64,000 nucleotides of DNA from UBA1672 sp964351365 (lineage in GTDB: Bacteria > Pseudomonadota > Alphaproteobacteria > Micavibrionales > Micavibrionaceae): NCBI GenBank assembly GCA_964351365.1, contig CAYGNP010000003.1, positions 83,708 to 147,707 of the forward strand, read 5' to 3'. Under the pieces are notes generated by a model that saw only the letters and a program-made list of their open reading frames with translations, was not told the origin of the DNA and ran no database searches. The translations under genes were made by a program, and so were the position numbers. Positions 10,001 through 17,616 of the stretch are shown here, one piece after another. Numbering within the stretch: position 1 is the first letter of the stretch; each line of letters opens with the position of its first letter.

Positions 10001-10406
10001 GGCTGAACTTGAGCCGGCTTTGCCGCTTCATCAAGACGCCTTCCCTGATGCTCAGTATAAAAACGAAGAGCTGCTTGATCTTGATATGCTTGATGGGTTG
10101 CGCTCAACTCTGGGACGTGAACATTTTGTTGCGCTCATGGATGGGTTTTTGCAAAAAGCCACAGAAATAATTCAGGCTATGGATGATCATACAGAAAAAG
10201 AGAATATGCCAGAGCTGGGTACGCGGGCGCACGAGCTAAAGGGCATGGCAGCCAATTTTGGCATGTTAGAGCTTAGCCGCATTGCCTCTTTGGTGGAAAA
10301 ATCTGTTAAGATGCTGAAAAAGGGCGATGCTCTTGAGGCTGCAAGACTTTTGAAAAGCTGCGAAGAGCAAACGCACTCAGCGTTGAAAAAGTGGCTCAGA
10401 GGTTAG
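7053..10406 (+). CDS. Hybrid sensor histidine kinase with 7TMR-DISM-like sensor, receiver and Hpt domains
   Basis: A multidomain phosphorelay kinase of about 1117 residues. After an N-terminal membrane span comes an extracytoplasmic beta-rich region (residues about 40-210) and then seven hydrophobic spans, the layout of 7TMR-DISM receptors. A coiled coil leads to a HisKA domain with phosphorylated H498 in ISHEIRTPMNG. HATPase motifs follow (NAIKFTDEG, DTGIGIS, GGTGLGLSIS). The receiver domain has D790 in LIFMDIKME. After a linker of about 170 residues a C-terminal Hpt domain carries H1060 in RAHELKGMAANFG. The open frame extends upstream to a TTG at 7002, but ATG 7053 is preferred. Its signal and output regulator are unknown; no response regulator gene is adjacent. 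Confidence 0.9.
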   Translation: MSNRRTHYLVSLTNRAFFPYLVAILAVLVFTGFLWSDNTPYKLSSNPLVLSDMYAEYLVATDRYFVRDSERTLSPDELAEGFKAGTLQSLPSHDLVHVALDDLPYWIVFSVDNQSDTDQWMLDFGNAFDGRLGMAQKISVMNHSSGEHVTFPDDTIDNAQRLPILGHVIPITIKPGPNILIAYVKAQNGFPLIIKPQLLSQKHYMQKTFDSDFSEALTIFLFVFVFTLFLFSYQMLQNHASLAFISIYAIFASVFFFLDSFVVGEGIIDGRALFSFYISSYIALIVAAKFFFRLSYDQKPLENYCLVFLCCLIFIGLVLFLGPLNFSSFGYYVLLIILCFSIFSVCAVIAFTGSAPFVIKKTFCTGLITSLVPFIFIFLIATDYVGAHIYSMPLFWGAHFLAFSCFLACFVQAYDYRRQLIELEINNKKQDEDAQAELQKSKNAADHARLMRVIERERELMNELREREVKRTEEMRQAKETADRANHAKSAFLAVISHEIRTPMNGILGMTQLLKDAGLTRTQNEYIESIRQSGETMMALLNDILDFEKIERGGMSLESVSFKLEKLVQDVRILMSGHAAQKGIALNTHIDEDVPVAVIGDPTRLRQILLNLVNNAIKFTDEGNVMVKVSRHESNPFLLSFSVIDTGIGISKEAQMKLFTPFAQAESSTSRKYGGTGLGLSISQKLIEAMGGVISVKSDKGKGTTISFSVKLQPDNNALDADTAHGMTGSVPQARETPHMNILVVEDNDMNRKVIKGLLANEGHTLIMAANGLEAIDACRNQSPDLIFMDIKMEGLSGIETTKKIRLDPDPKIARTPIIALTGNVTLEDVQIFFEAGMNGFVAKPINVEQLKDTLYNASLGKFENELSEEFFIKIEAEKPSIENMDTGLELDLNDLPPDDVSANSSEKLTDVERVQPRDEIIQESHNLSEIQSYLLHSIEKNPDAVKTAVKNDSLSPSSVSSPDEIPKKVPKVFGGGAHIPKTAELEPALPLHQDAFPDAQYKNEELLDLDMLDGLRSTLGREHFVALMDGFLQKATEIIQAMDDHTEKENMPELGTRAHELKGMAANFGMLELSRIASLVEKSVKMLKKGDALEAARLLKSCEEQTHSALKKWLRG

Positions 10407-10412
10407 AAAAGC

Positions 10413-10835
10413 TTACCCAACAATTTCTTCGGGTTTAAAGAAATACGCAATCTCGATTTTCGCATTTTCTAATGAGTCTGATCCGTGAACAGAATTTTCG
10501 CCAATGTTGAGGGCGAATTCCTTACGGATTGTGCCCGGCGCTGCTTGCTCAGGGTTTGTTGCGCCCATGACTTCGCGGTTTTTGGCAACCGCATCCTCCC
10601 CTTCCAGAACTTGAACAACCACCGGCTCAGAGCTCATGAATTCGGTCAGTTCGCCGAAAAATGGGCGTTCGCTGTGGACGGCGTAAAAACCTTGTGCCTG
10701 TTTCAGGCTCATGTGGATGCGTTTTTGTGCGATAATACGCAGACCCGCTTCTTCCAGTTTAGCATTGATCGCGCCTGTCAGATTGCGGCGCGTGGCGTCT
10801 GGTTTGATAATCGAAAATGTACGTTCAACAGCCAT
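10413..10835 (-). CDS. ndk: Nucleoside diphosphate kinase
   Basis: Ndk moves the gamma phosphate between NTPs and NDPs through a phosphohistidine. The active-site His is about residue 117 in NSVHGSDS, and the N-terminus TFSIIKPDA is the standard signature. At 140 residues it is full length. AAGGACACAATT is a good ribosome site before the ATG. The gene is convergent with the sensor kinase gene (6 nt between the stops) and divergent from the 10973 operon. Confidence 0.96.
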   Translation of the reverse strand: MAVERTFSIIKPDATRRNLTGAINAKLEEAGLRIIAQKRIHMSLKQAQGFYAVHSERPFFGELTEFMSSEPVVVQVLEGEDAVAKNREVMGATNPEQAAPGTIRKEFALNIGENSVHGSDSLENAKIEIAYFFKPEEIVG

Positions 10836-10915
10836 AATTGTGTCCTTAATTTTTTCTTATGGGCATAGGATATAGCGGGCTTGTGGGCTTGATGCAAGGG
10901 AAATTCTCAAGAACC

Positions 10916-10945
10916 TTGCATAAGGGCTTTAAGTCTTGTTATAGT
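10916..10945 (+). promoter_or_regulatory. Sigma70-like promoter for the RelA/SpoT-like operon
   Basis: TTGCAT and TATAGT are separated by 18 nt. Transcription would begin near 10952, after the upstream in-frame ATG codons at 10859 and 10892. This argues for the TTG start at 10973. Confidence 0.5.
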
Positions 10946-10972
10946 AGGGAAAAATCATTTCGGGGTTGGATT

Positions 10973-12055
10973 TTGGTTAAAAATTCTTATTCAGACTTTA
11001 TAGGGAATTTTCTGACGCCCTACGGCCATGCCAAGCAGGTGCTCTCCTTTGAGCGCGTGAAGGAGACGCAGGCTATTGCGACCGAGCGGCTTGGTCATGT
11101 AATGCTGGCTCTGCAGAGGCACAGTGAAGTCGGCCTTAAAATTGGCAAGCCTAAAAACGAACAGCGGGCCAGAGAGAAAGCTCTCACAGATTATGAGGGA
11201 GATCTCTCGCTTGTCTGTGATATGGCGCGGGGCAAATTGATTGTTGAAAACCCTGATCAGGTAATCGCACTTCAGGCGATGCTCTCTGATCCAAATTCAG
11301 ACTTTATGCGCAGGCATGGTCTGTTTGTTGTGCAGAGTAATGATTATTTTGCGCGGCCTAAGGAGCCAACGGGCTATTCCTGCCTGAATTATAAAATTGC
11401 TGTTCCCGTTGGCGAGGATAAGGCAGGTAAGACGGAATATCAGGTCTGCGAGCTTCAGGTTGTGGCAAAACAAATTGAGGAGATTTCGAAGTCAACGCAC
11501 AGGTATAAGCGCGCTGCAGAACATATTCTCGTTAATGCCGGAGAGCATCCATTACCGCAAGATCTAGCGCTTGCCTCTGCGAATTTTGCTGCTGCCTGGC
11601 TGCTCACCGCTCAGGTACGTAGGAATGCAGGGTATGAAAAATTACTCGAGAACAAGACTAAGCTCGCGCTTACTCCAAATCGTGAGCATAATCTGAAAAT
11701 GCGTATTGCTGCTATTGAAACTATTGAAGCTGAAGCCTTGCTGATCAATCTTCTTGGCAATAACCCTCAGCTGCTGGATGATGATCCTCAGGGGTCGCAA
11801 TATATCTATGGCGTTTTAAGGCCGTCTCATGCTGACCCGCAGTTTTACCGTTACGATTTAAAAAACACCACCGTCCAGCGTTTTTGGAAGGATGACGGCT
11901 GGAAGGATGATGGAAGGGGTATTGCCTCCCTGACTCACAACAAGCACTTCACGGAATTTCCCGATAAAAAGACTTTCGGGCAAGCGTGGCTGGATTTTTA
12001 CCAAAAATGCTCACGGCCCGATGGGCCTGGTTTAGGAGGCCTTACTCATGACTGA
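10973..12055 (+). CDS. RelA/SpoT synthetase-fold-like protein, gene 1 of a 3-gene operon
   Basis: A cytoplasmic protein of about 360 residues. I do not recognise it as a named gene. Its middle resembles the RelA/SpoT nucleotidyltransferase domain: a basic helix with EKALTDYEGDL, CDMARGKLIV where the family has D-x-x-x-x-R, NDYFARPKEPTGYSCLNYK where the family has K-D-Y-I-x-x-P-K-x-x-G-Y-x-S-x-H, and CELQVV where the family has the catalytic E-x-Q. No hydrolase (HD), TGS or ACT domain is visible. The C-terminal 170 residues are of unknown fold. TTG 10973 is preferred over ATG 10859 because the promoter lies between them and a GGGG stretch precedes the TTG. It overlaps the next gene by 8 nt. 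Alarmone synthesis is inference, not shown. Confidence 0.6.
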   Translation: MVKNSYSDFIGNFLTPYGHAKQVLSFERVKETQAIATERLGHVMLALQRHSEVGLKIGKPKNEQRAREKALTDYEGDLSLVCDMARGKLIVENPDQVIALQAMLSDPNSDFMRRHGLFVVQSNDYFARPKEPTGYSCLNYKIAVPVGEDKAGKTEYQVCELQVVAKQIEEISKSTHRYKRAAEHILVNAGEHPLPQDLALASANFAAAWLLTAQVRRNAGYEKLLENKTKLALTPNREHNLKMRIAAIETIEAEALLINLLGNNPQLLDDDPQGSQYIYGVLRPSHADPQFYRYDLKNTTVQRFWKDDGWKDDGRGIASLTHNKHFTEFPDKKTFGQAWLDFYQKCSRPDGPGLGGLTHD

Positions 12056-12305
12056 TCGCTCCAAACCTTCCGCTTTTGATCCAGACGCGCCGCCAGAGAT
12101 GCGCTATTACATTCTTGGCGTGCATCCGGTGCGGGTGACTGTGGTCGATGATCTGCCGATCTGCGCCGAGAAGCCTGATGAGAGCGGTGCTTTTGTGCAG
12201 GATAATACCCTCATCCGCCGCCTGAACGATGCCATGGATGTGGTCGAGCTCGATGAGCATAAATTCCGGGAATATTGCCTCTCGCGGGGGTTGAAATATG
12301 GCTAA
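12048..12305 (+). CDS. Hypothetical protein (85 aa) between the two RelA/SpoT-like genes
   Basis: A small acidic soluble protein without membrane segments or known motifs. It contains the stretches RYYILGVHPVRVTVVDDLP and ELDEHKFREYCLSRGLKYG. Its start overlaps the preceding gene by 8 nt and its stop overlaps the next by 8 nt, so all three are translated as one coupled unit. GGAGGCCTTACTC precedes the ATG as a ribosome site. It could be a partner or regulator of the flanking enzymes, possibly an antitoxin, but nothing in the sequence shows this. I cannot assign a family. Confidence 0.6.
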   Translation: MTDRSKPSAFDPDAPPEMRYYILGVHPVRVTVVDDLPICAEKPDESGAFVQDNTLIRRLNDAMDVVELDEHKFREYCLSRGLKYG

Positions 12306-13386
12306 ATTGCACGCTATCCCAAATATAACTGGCCAACACCGGGACGCCAGTTATGATCCTGATTGGCGCTGGAGCCATACAGCGCAGCCTGAAGCTCAAC
12401 TAAGTACCAAAGAATACCGGGATTTGGCATTACAGTCCCAAGAAGGATTAATGCGGCAAATTAAGGATTTTATGGATTCTAATGGCTTTAGTTTTGTCCG
12501 AATACCGCACGAAGATTTTAAAGTCTACGAGCAAGGCTTAAGGCCATTCAGATCCTGGTTTGATGATTATTGCAAGACCCACGGATTGAATTCGCGCGCT
12601 GATATCTGTGTTGTTGGGCCCAGTATTAAAGATATAAGTTCTGCTGATCGTAAAACCGCGACGGGCGAACACTCACCGGAGAGGGTTCTTGATTATCTCA
12701 GATGTATGCCTATCGTTTTAAAGAAACATCCAAATAATTCTAAGCATAGGTACAGCATGGATACTCTTGCGAGAGTCATTGACGCCTTCGAGGGAGACGA
12801 TAGAGCGATTGCCAGAAAAAATACATTTTGGAAGCCAAACCCAAAAACAGGCATTCGTACTCATAAAACACTCTGGAGCTGTTCTGTTGATGAAGGTCAG
12901 GATTTGCATGGTTTTGAAACTGTTGCAGAAATTAAGGTGGAGCACGAGGCACATATGGATATTGACCGTCTCACTCGTGCGTTTTTACAGCATGGCCGTG
13001 ATACAACCAGCTTAATGGTGCAATTTGCAGAAAATGTTACTGATTGGTTTTCACGAATACTTTCCTCCGCTTCCCGAAAAACAGCAGATAAAGATAGAAT
13101 GATCAATAATTGGGGCAGGCTTTTGTATAATTATTTTAACCATGAACAGGGCTTTAATCGCTTTCTTGATCCAAAAATATTGAGTGATCCTGAGATGAGA
13201 GAAAAATTCAAAGATGTCGTGCAGCCGCTTACACTAAAACAAATTATTTACCAGATTGAGTGTGATCTTGCTAAAATGCCATACGGTCAAGCCTTATATT
13301 TTGAGCGTCAATTCCAGAAATCAGGACTTTTTCCTCCAGATTCTGGTTTAGGGATTAATCAATACCATGCCCCATCATCTGGCTAA
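12298..13386 (+). CDS. Second, more divergent RelA/SpoT-like protein, gene 3 of the operon
   Basis: A 362-residue soluble protein that I cannot name. The middle region parallels gene 1 of the operon: SPERVLDYLRCMPIVLK, then RVIDAFEGDD, KNTFWKPNPKTGIRTHK (compare gene 1's DYFARPKEPTGYSCLNYK), and AEIKVEHEAHM where gene 1 has ELQVV. The E-x-Q motif is E-x-K here, so if the fold is the same, activity may differ or be lost. The C-terminus (FERQFQKSGLFPPDSG) has no known motif. Its TAA stop interlocks with the alaS TAG in CTAA (13383-13386). Base composition is somewhat AT-richer than the neighbours. Confidence 0.6.
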   Translation: MAKLHAIPNITGQHRDASYDPDWRWSHTAQPEAQLSTKEYRDLALQSQEGLMRQIKDFMDSNGFSFVRIPHEDFKVYEQGLRPFRSWFDDYCKTHGLNSRADICVVGPSIKDISSADRKTATGEHSPERVLDYLRCMPIVLKKHPNNSKHRYSMDTLARVIDAFEGDDRAIARKNTFWKPNPKTGIRTHKTLWSCSVDEGQDLHGFETVAEIKVEHEAHMDIDRLTRAFLQHGRDTTSLMVQFAENVTDWFSRILSSASRKTADKDRMINNWGRLLYNYFNHEQGFNRFLDPKILSDPEMREKFKDVVQPLTLKQIIYQIECDLAKMPYGQALYFERQFQKSGLFPPDSGLGINQYHAPSSG

Positions 13387-16172
13387 CTTGCCAGATTTTT
13401 CTGTATTACCTCAACAGCATCATTTGCCGCGCCGATGTCTGTACCACCGGCCTGCGCCATATCGGGGCGGCCGCCGCCGCCTTTGCCGCCCAGCGCCTCG
13501 GCGCCGATTTTCACCAGATCAACTGCGTTATAGCGCCCTGTGAGATCGCTGGTCACACCCACCACGATGGAGGCTTTGCCCTCGCCCGTTGAGACCAGAA
13601 CCACAATGCCGGAGCCCAGCTTGGCTTTCAGGTCATCGGCCATGGGTTTGAGGTCTTTGGGCGGGAAGCCTTCGAGTACGCGGCCAATGAATTTCACGCC
13701 GCCTATGTCCTTTACATCCTCCTGAGATCCCGCTGTTCCCTGCGCACGGCGCAGATCGGCAATGTCCTTGCTCAGGCGTTTATTATCTTTTATCAGAGCG
13801 TCTTTGTCTGTTGCGGGCGCTGGCTCTTTGTCCTTGCCGCCCAGTTCTGCGCGTTCGGCGCGGAGTTTTGCGTTTTCTGCGCTCAGGCGATCAAGGGTTT
13901 CTTGATGCTGCGCCTGTTTGCCTTGCTCATATTCCTCCACCCGCGCGCCTGTTAAGGCTTCGAGCCTTCGAATACCGGAGGAGAGAGCGCCTTCGGAGAT
14001 AATCTTGAAACGCCCGATCTCTCTGGTTTTTTGCACATGCGTGCCGCCGCAGAGTTCGATGGAGAAGTTGTCTCTGCCCATGGAAACCACGCGCACTTCC
14101 TCGTCATATTTTTCGCCGAACAACGCCATAGCGCCGCTTTCGCGTGCCTCATCCAGCGCCATGATGCGGGTGATGACGGGGGTGTCGGCCTTGATCTGCT
14201 CGATCACGAGGGTCTCAACCTGTTCGATTTGCTCGGGCTTGATCGCGACGGGCTGACTGATGTCAAAGCGGGTGCGCTCTGCGTCCTGAAGCGAGCCTTT
14301 TTGCGCGACATGGTCGCCCAGAACACGGCGCAACGCTTCGTGCATCAGGTGCGTGGCCGAGTGGTTGGCGCGGATGGCCGCGCGGCGCTTTCGATCAACT
14401 TTCATCTGCACCGCATCGCCAATTTTGATTGTGCCTTTGCCGGTTTTCACAACATGCAGCCAGAGCTGGCCGAGCTGTTTTTTTGTGTCGGTGACAACCA
14501 TGTCATCCCCGCGGCAAGCGTTAGCTTGCTCAGACTGCGGGGATCCAGTAACGTCAGCAGCCATGCTGCTGGCATGTGGATCCCGTTCGTTTAAATCCTC
14601 GCTTGCGCTCGGATCAACGGGATGACTAAGGTTAATAAGCGTTCCACTGTCCCCTACCTGCCCACCGCTCTCGGCGTAGAATGGGGATTGATTTGTGATG
14701 ATGATACCCTCTTCGCCGGGCTTGAGGATGTCGGCGCGTTTATCATCCTTCACTATTGCCAGTACCTTGCCTTCGGCTTCTTGCTTGTCATAGCCCAAAA
14801 ATTCCGTCGAGCCAACCTCGTCCAGGATTTCGAACCAGAGTTTTTCGGTGGCTTGCCCCCCTGCTCCGCTCCACGCGGCACGGGCTTTGGTTTTTTGTTC
14901 ATTCATGCATTGATCAAATGTGTCGGTATCAACCTCGATATTTTGCGCGCGCAAAGCGTCTTGCGTGAGATCGAGAGGAAAACCGAACGTATCGTATAGC
15001 TTAAACGCGACATCGCCGGGGAATTTCGTGCCGCTCCCCAGTTTTTCCGTTTCCTCATCCAGCATTTTCAGGCCGCGATCAAGGGTGGTTTTGAAGCGCT
15101 TTTCCTCGGTCTCCAATGTCTGGGTAATCAACGCCTGCGCGCGGTGCAGCTCTGGATAGGCTTCGCCCATCTTCGCAAGCAATGTCGGATAGAGCCTGAA
15201 CATGAGCGGGTCAGCTGCGCCCAGCAAATGCGCGTGGCGCATACCGCGGCGCATAATCCGGCGCAGAACATAGCCCCTGCCCTCATTGCCCGGCATCACG
15301 CCATCGGCGAGCAGGAAGGCGGCGGAGCGCAAATGATCGGCGATGACCTTATGGCTGGCAGCCATGTCGCCATCAGGAGCCACGCCCGTCAGGTCGGCGC
15401 TGTGCTCGATGAGCCCGCGCATAATATCGATGTCATAATTATTGTTTGAGCCCATAAGCGTTGCTGCAATGCGCTCCAGGCCCATTCCTGTATCCACGCT
15501 TTGCGCGGGCAGGTCAATGCGTGTGTCTTTATCCACCTGCTCATATTGCATGAAGACGTTGTTCCATATCTCAATGAAGCGGTCGCCGTCTTCTTCGGGT
15601 GATCCCGGCGGGCCGCCCCAAATGTGATCGCCGTGATCGTAGAAAATCTCGGTGCACGGGCCGCAGGGGCCGGTATCGCCCATGCGCCAGAAATTATCGT
15701 CTGTAGGGATGCGGATGATTTTATGATCGGCGAATCCGGTGAGTTTTTTCCAGATGCTGGCGGCTTCTTCATCGGATGTGTGCACGGTCACGCAGAGCTT
15801 ATCGGCGGGGAGGGCGAAATTTTTGGTCACCAGCTCCCAGGCAAACGCAATGGCGTCTTCCTTGAAATAATCACCGAAGCTGAAATTACCGAGCATCTCG
15901 AAGAATGTGTGGTGGCGGGCGGTGTAGCCTACATTTTCGAGGTCGTTATGCTTGCCGCCGGCGCGCACGCATTTTTGCGATGTGGTGGCGCGGGTATAAT
16001 CGCGCTTTTCCTTGCCGGTGAACACGTCCTTGAACTGCACCATGCCGGAGTTGGTGAACATCAGCGTGGGATCGTTATGCGGCACGAGCGAGGATGAGGG
16101 CACAATCGTGTGCCCCTGTTTTTCGAAAAACCCGAGGAATTCGCTGCGGATATCTTTTACTGTTTTTTGCAT
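13383..16172 (-). CDS. alaS: Alanyl-tRNA synthetase with an in-frame repeat insertion
   Basis: AlaS charges tRNA-Ala and edits mischarged Ser/Gly. The class II catalytic core (FTNSGMVQFKDVF, GDTGPCGPCTEI) is N-terminal, the editing domain has HSATHLMHEALR and the zinc ligand motif CGGTH, and the C-terminal DHHA1 domain has GGKGGGGRPDMAQAGG. At 929 residues it is about 40-55 longer than usual. The excess is at about residues 516-557, where a Ser/Asp/Glu-rich segment is encoded by the 125-bp palindromic repeat at 14502-14626. The reading frame is open across the repeat, so the protein is probably functional. The repeat lies between the core and the editing domain, a tolerant position. Confidence 0.97.
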   Translation of the reverse strand: MQKTVKDIRSEFLGFFEKQGHTIVPSSSLVPHNDPTLMFTNSGMVQFKDVFTGKEKRDYTRATTSQKCVRAGGKHNDLENVGYTARHHTFFEMLGNFSFGDYFKEDAIAFAWELVTKNFALPADKLCVTVHTSDEEAASIWKKLTGFADHKIIRIPTDDNFWRMGDTGPCGPCTEIFYDHGDHIWGGPPGSPEEDGDRFIEIWNNVFMQYEQVDKDTRIDLPAQSVDTGMGLERIAATLMGSNNNYDIDIMRGLIEHSADLTGVAPDGDMAASHKVIADHLRSAAFLLADGVMPGNEGRGYVLRRIMRRGMRHAHLLGAADPLMFRLYPTLLAKMGEAYPELHRAQALITQTLETEEKRFKTTLDRGLKMLDEETEKLGSGTKFPGDVAFKLYDTFGFPLDLTQDALRAQNIEVDTDTFDQCMNEQKTKARAAWSGAGGQATEKLWFEILDEVGSTEFLGYDKQEAEGKVLAIVKDDKRADILKPGEEGIIITNQSPFYAESGGQVGDSGTLINLSHPVDPSASEDLNERDPHASSMAADVTGSPQSEQANACRGDDMVVTDTKKQLGQLWLHVVKTGKGTIKIGDAVQMKVDRKRRAAIRANHSATHLMHEALRRVLGDHVAQKGSLQDAERTRFDISQPVAIKPEQIEQVETLVIEQIKADTPVITRIMALDEARESGAMALFGEKYDEEVRVVSMGRDNFSIELCGGTHVQKTREIGRFKIISEGALSSGIRRLEALTGARVEEYEQGKQAQHQETLDRLSAENAKLRAERAELGGKDKEPAPATDKDALIKDNKRLSKDIADLRRAQGTAGSQEDVKDIGGVKFIGRVLEGFPPKDLKPMADDLKAKLGSGIVVLVSTGEGKASIVVGVTSDLTGRYNAVDLVKIGAEALGGKGGGGRPDMAQAGGTDIGAANDAVEVIQKNLAS
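14502..14626. repeat. Palindromic GTCATCC repeat inserted in frame in alaS
   Basis: The element begins GTCATCCCCGC and ends AACGGGATGAC, so its ends are inverted copies. Inside are two hairpins, CCCCGC/GCGGGG and CCCGTT/AACGGG, separated by GGATCC motifs at about 14541 and 14579. It resembles the 16196 copy in plan. The alaS frame stays open through all of it, as in Rickettsia palindromic elements that enter coding genes. Confidence 0.85.
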
Positions 16173-16195
16173 CTTTACCCTAATATTTTATTTTA

Positions 16196-16273
16196 GTCAT
16201 CCTGTAGCGCTTGCGCTGAAGGATCTTATGCTGATATTTTGGATCCTTCAAGGCTAAAGCCTCTCAGGATGAC
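16196..16273. repeat. Palindromic GTCATCC repeat between alaS and hisN
   Basis: GTCATCCTG at 16196 is mirrored by CAGGATGAC ending at 16273. Each half folds on itself (AGCGC/GCGCT in the left half, AGGCT/AGCCT in the right), with AGGATC and GGATCCTT at the centre. It fills most of the gap between the divergent alaS and hisN-like genes, and so sits in both promoters or leaders. Confidence 0.8.
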
Positions 16274-16284
16274 AAGGACAAAAT

Positions 16285-17061
16285 ATGCAGGAATTTACAG
16301 CACTTGCCAATAGGATGGCGGATGAGGCCGGAAAAATTGTTCGGAAATATTTCCGCAAGGAATTTGATGTTGAGCGCAAGGGTGATGACAGTCCGGTGAC
16401 AATTGCGGATAAAGCTGTTGAGCAGGCTTTGCGCGATCTGCTCGCGAAGAAACGCCCGGATGATGGCATATTGGGCGAAGAATATGGCGCGGTGCAGAGC
16501 AAAAGCGGCCTGACCTGGGTGATTGATCCGATTGACGGCACGAAAAGCTTTGTGATGGGGCGGCCGACTTTTGGCACGCTCATCGCGCTGTGGGAGGGGG
16601 ATAAGCCGCTGCTTGGCGTGATCGATCAGGCAATTTTGAAAGAGCGATGGGTTGGGGATGGCAAGAAAACCATGATGAACGGCAAGGCGGTGAAGACGCG
16701 CCCTTGCGCGCGCTTCCATGATGCGGTGATTGGCTCTACCACGCCGATGATGTTTGATAAGCTAGCGGAATATGGACGGGCCTATGAGATTTTTGAAAAC
16801 AGCCACGGGAATATGGCATGGGGCGGGGATTGCTATATGTATGGTTTAATCGCTTCGGGCTATATGGATATGGCGTTTGAGCAAAATCTGAAGGCGCATG
16901 ATTTTGCCGCGCTTGTTCCTGTGATTAAGGGCGCGGGGGGGCATATTTCCGATTGGCGCGGGGAGGCGCTCACGCTGAACTCAACCGGCAAAGTTATCGC
17001 GCTCGGTGATCCAACGCTATGGCCTGAAATCCAGCGCATGATTTTGAAAAGTCCCTACTGA
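16285..17061 (+). CDS. hisN: HisN-type histidinol-phosphatase / inositol monophosphatase family
   Basis: A Mg/Li-dependent phosphatase of the FIG superfamily, 258 residues. Metal ligands are visible in GEEYG, the WVIDPIDGTKSF loop and HDFAALVP near the C-terminus. The TKSFVMGRPTFGTL segment is typical of the histidinol-phosphatase subgroup, which makes histidinol in histidine synthesis. Specificity within this family is hard to fix from sequence, and inositol-1-phosphatase or another sugar phosphatase is possible. A DUF4262 gene follows 1 nt after the stop. Confidence 0.8.
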   Translation: MQEFTALANRMADEAGKIVRKYFRKEFDVERKGDDSPVTIADKAVEQALRDLLAKKRPDDGILGEEYGAVQSKSGLTWVIDPIDGTKSFVMGRPTFGTLIALWEGDKPLLGVIDQAILKERWVGDGKKTMMNGKAVKTRPCARFHDAVIGSTTPMMFDKLAEYGRAYEIFENSHGNMAWGGDCYMYGLIASGYMDMAFEQNLKAHDFAALVPVIKGAGGHISDWRGEALTLNSTGKVIALGDPTLWPEIQRMILKSPY

Positions 17062-17062
17062 T

Positions 17063-17512
17063 ATGAATGATTTCGAAAAAAAGATACTCGCCAATATCGA
17101 AAAGCATGGCTGTCATGTTACGCATGTTTTTGATCCAGAGGGCCTTACTCCTGATTTCACCTATTCTGTCGGCATACAGCAATGTACCGGCCAGCCGGAG
17201 GTGATTATCACCGGTCTTGAGAAGGACATGGCGCATTTTATGGTGAATGAATATAACAGCCGCATTAAGGATGGGGAGCGCTTTGAGGCCGACCAGTTTT
17301 ATGATGAGTTTCTGGAGGGGTTTCAGGTCACCTTCAAGGAGGTTGATAAGAAGCATTATGAGGAGTATTTCGTCTCAGGGCTCTGGCTCTACAAGGGGAA
17401 TAACTTTAGGGCCTTACACATGATCTGGCCTTCGATGGATGGCATATGGCCGTGGGAAAAAAAGGCCAGTAAAGACTATCGGTGGTTTTTGCCTCGGCTT
17501 TATAAGAGCTGA
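17063..17512 (+). CDS. DUF4262 domain-containing protein
   Basis: A 149-residue soluble protein with the DUF4262 pattern: a short helix KKILANIEKHGCHVTHV, then FTYSVGI, PEVIITGL and a C-terminal W-rich region (MIWPSMDGIWPW). The family has no known function. The gene starts immediately after hisN and is probably in the same transcript. No signal peptide or membrane span is seen. Confidence 0.8.
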   Translation: MNDFEKKILANIEKHGCHVTHVFDPEGLTPDFTYSVGIQQCTGQPEVIITGLEKDMAHFMVNEYNSRIKDGERFEADQFYDEFLEGFQVTFKEVDKKHYEEYFVSGLWLYKGNNFRALHMIWPSMDGIWPWEKKASKDYRWFLPRLYKS

Positions 17513-17527
17513 GCTTTTGTTCCATTC

Positions 17528-17556
17528 TTGACATTATAGGAAAGTTGTCCTATTAT
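17528..17556 (+). promoter_or_regulatory. Strong promoter with an overlapping operator-like inverted repeat
   Basis: A full-consensus TTGACA and TATTAT are 17 nt apart. The inverted repeat ATAGGA-N6-TCCTAT (17536-17553) covers the end of the spacer and part of the -10 box, a position where a bound repressor would block transcription. It drives the gene at 17617. Confidence 0.65.
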
Positions 17557-17616
17557 TTTCTTTTGTTTTCATGAGGCACAGGGGTGTTTCGGGCAAAAAT
17601 AAAAAGGAACTAAAGG

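Noticed and set aside
10859..10972. N-terminal extension of the RelA/SpoT-like gene 1
   Set aside because: The promoter at 10916-10945 lies within it, and the extension has no conserved features.
14031..14594. A 187-codon plus-strand frame opposite alaS
   Set aside because: It is the antisense shadow of a strongly conserved gene.
16196..16273. Simple terminator for alaS or hisN
   Set aside because: It lies between divergent starts, and its symmetry and sequence match the repeat copies elsewhere.
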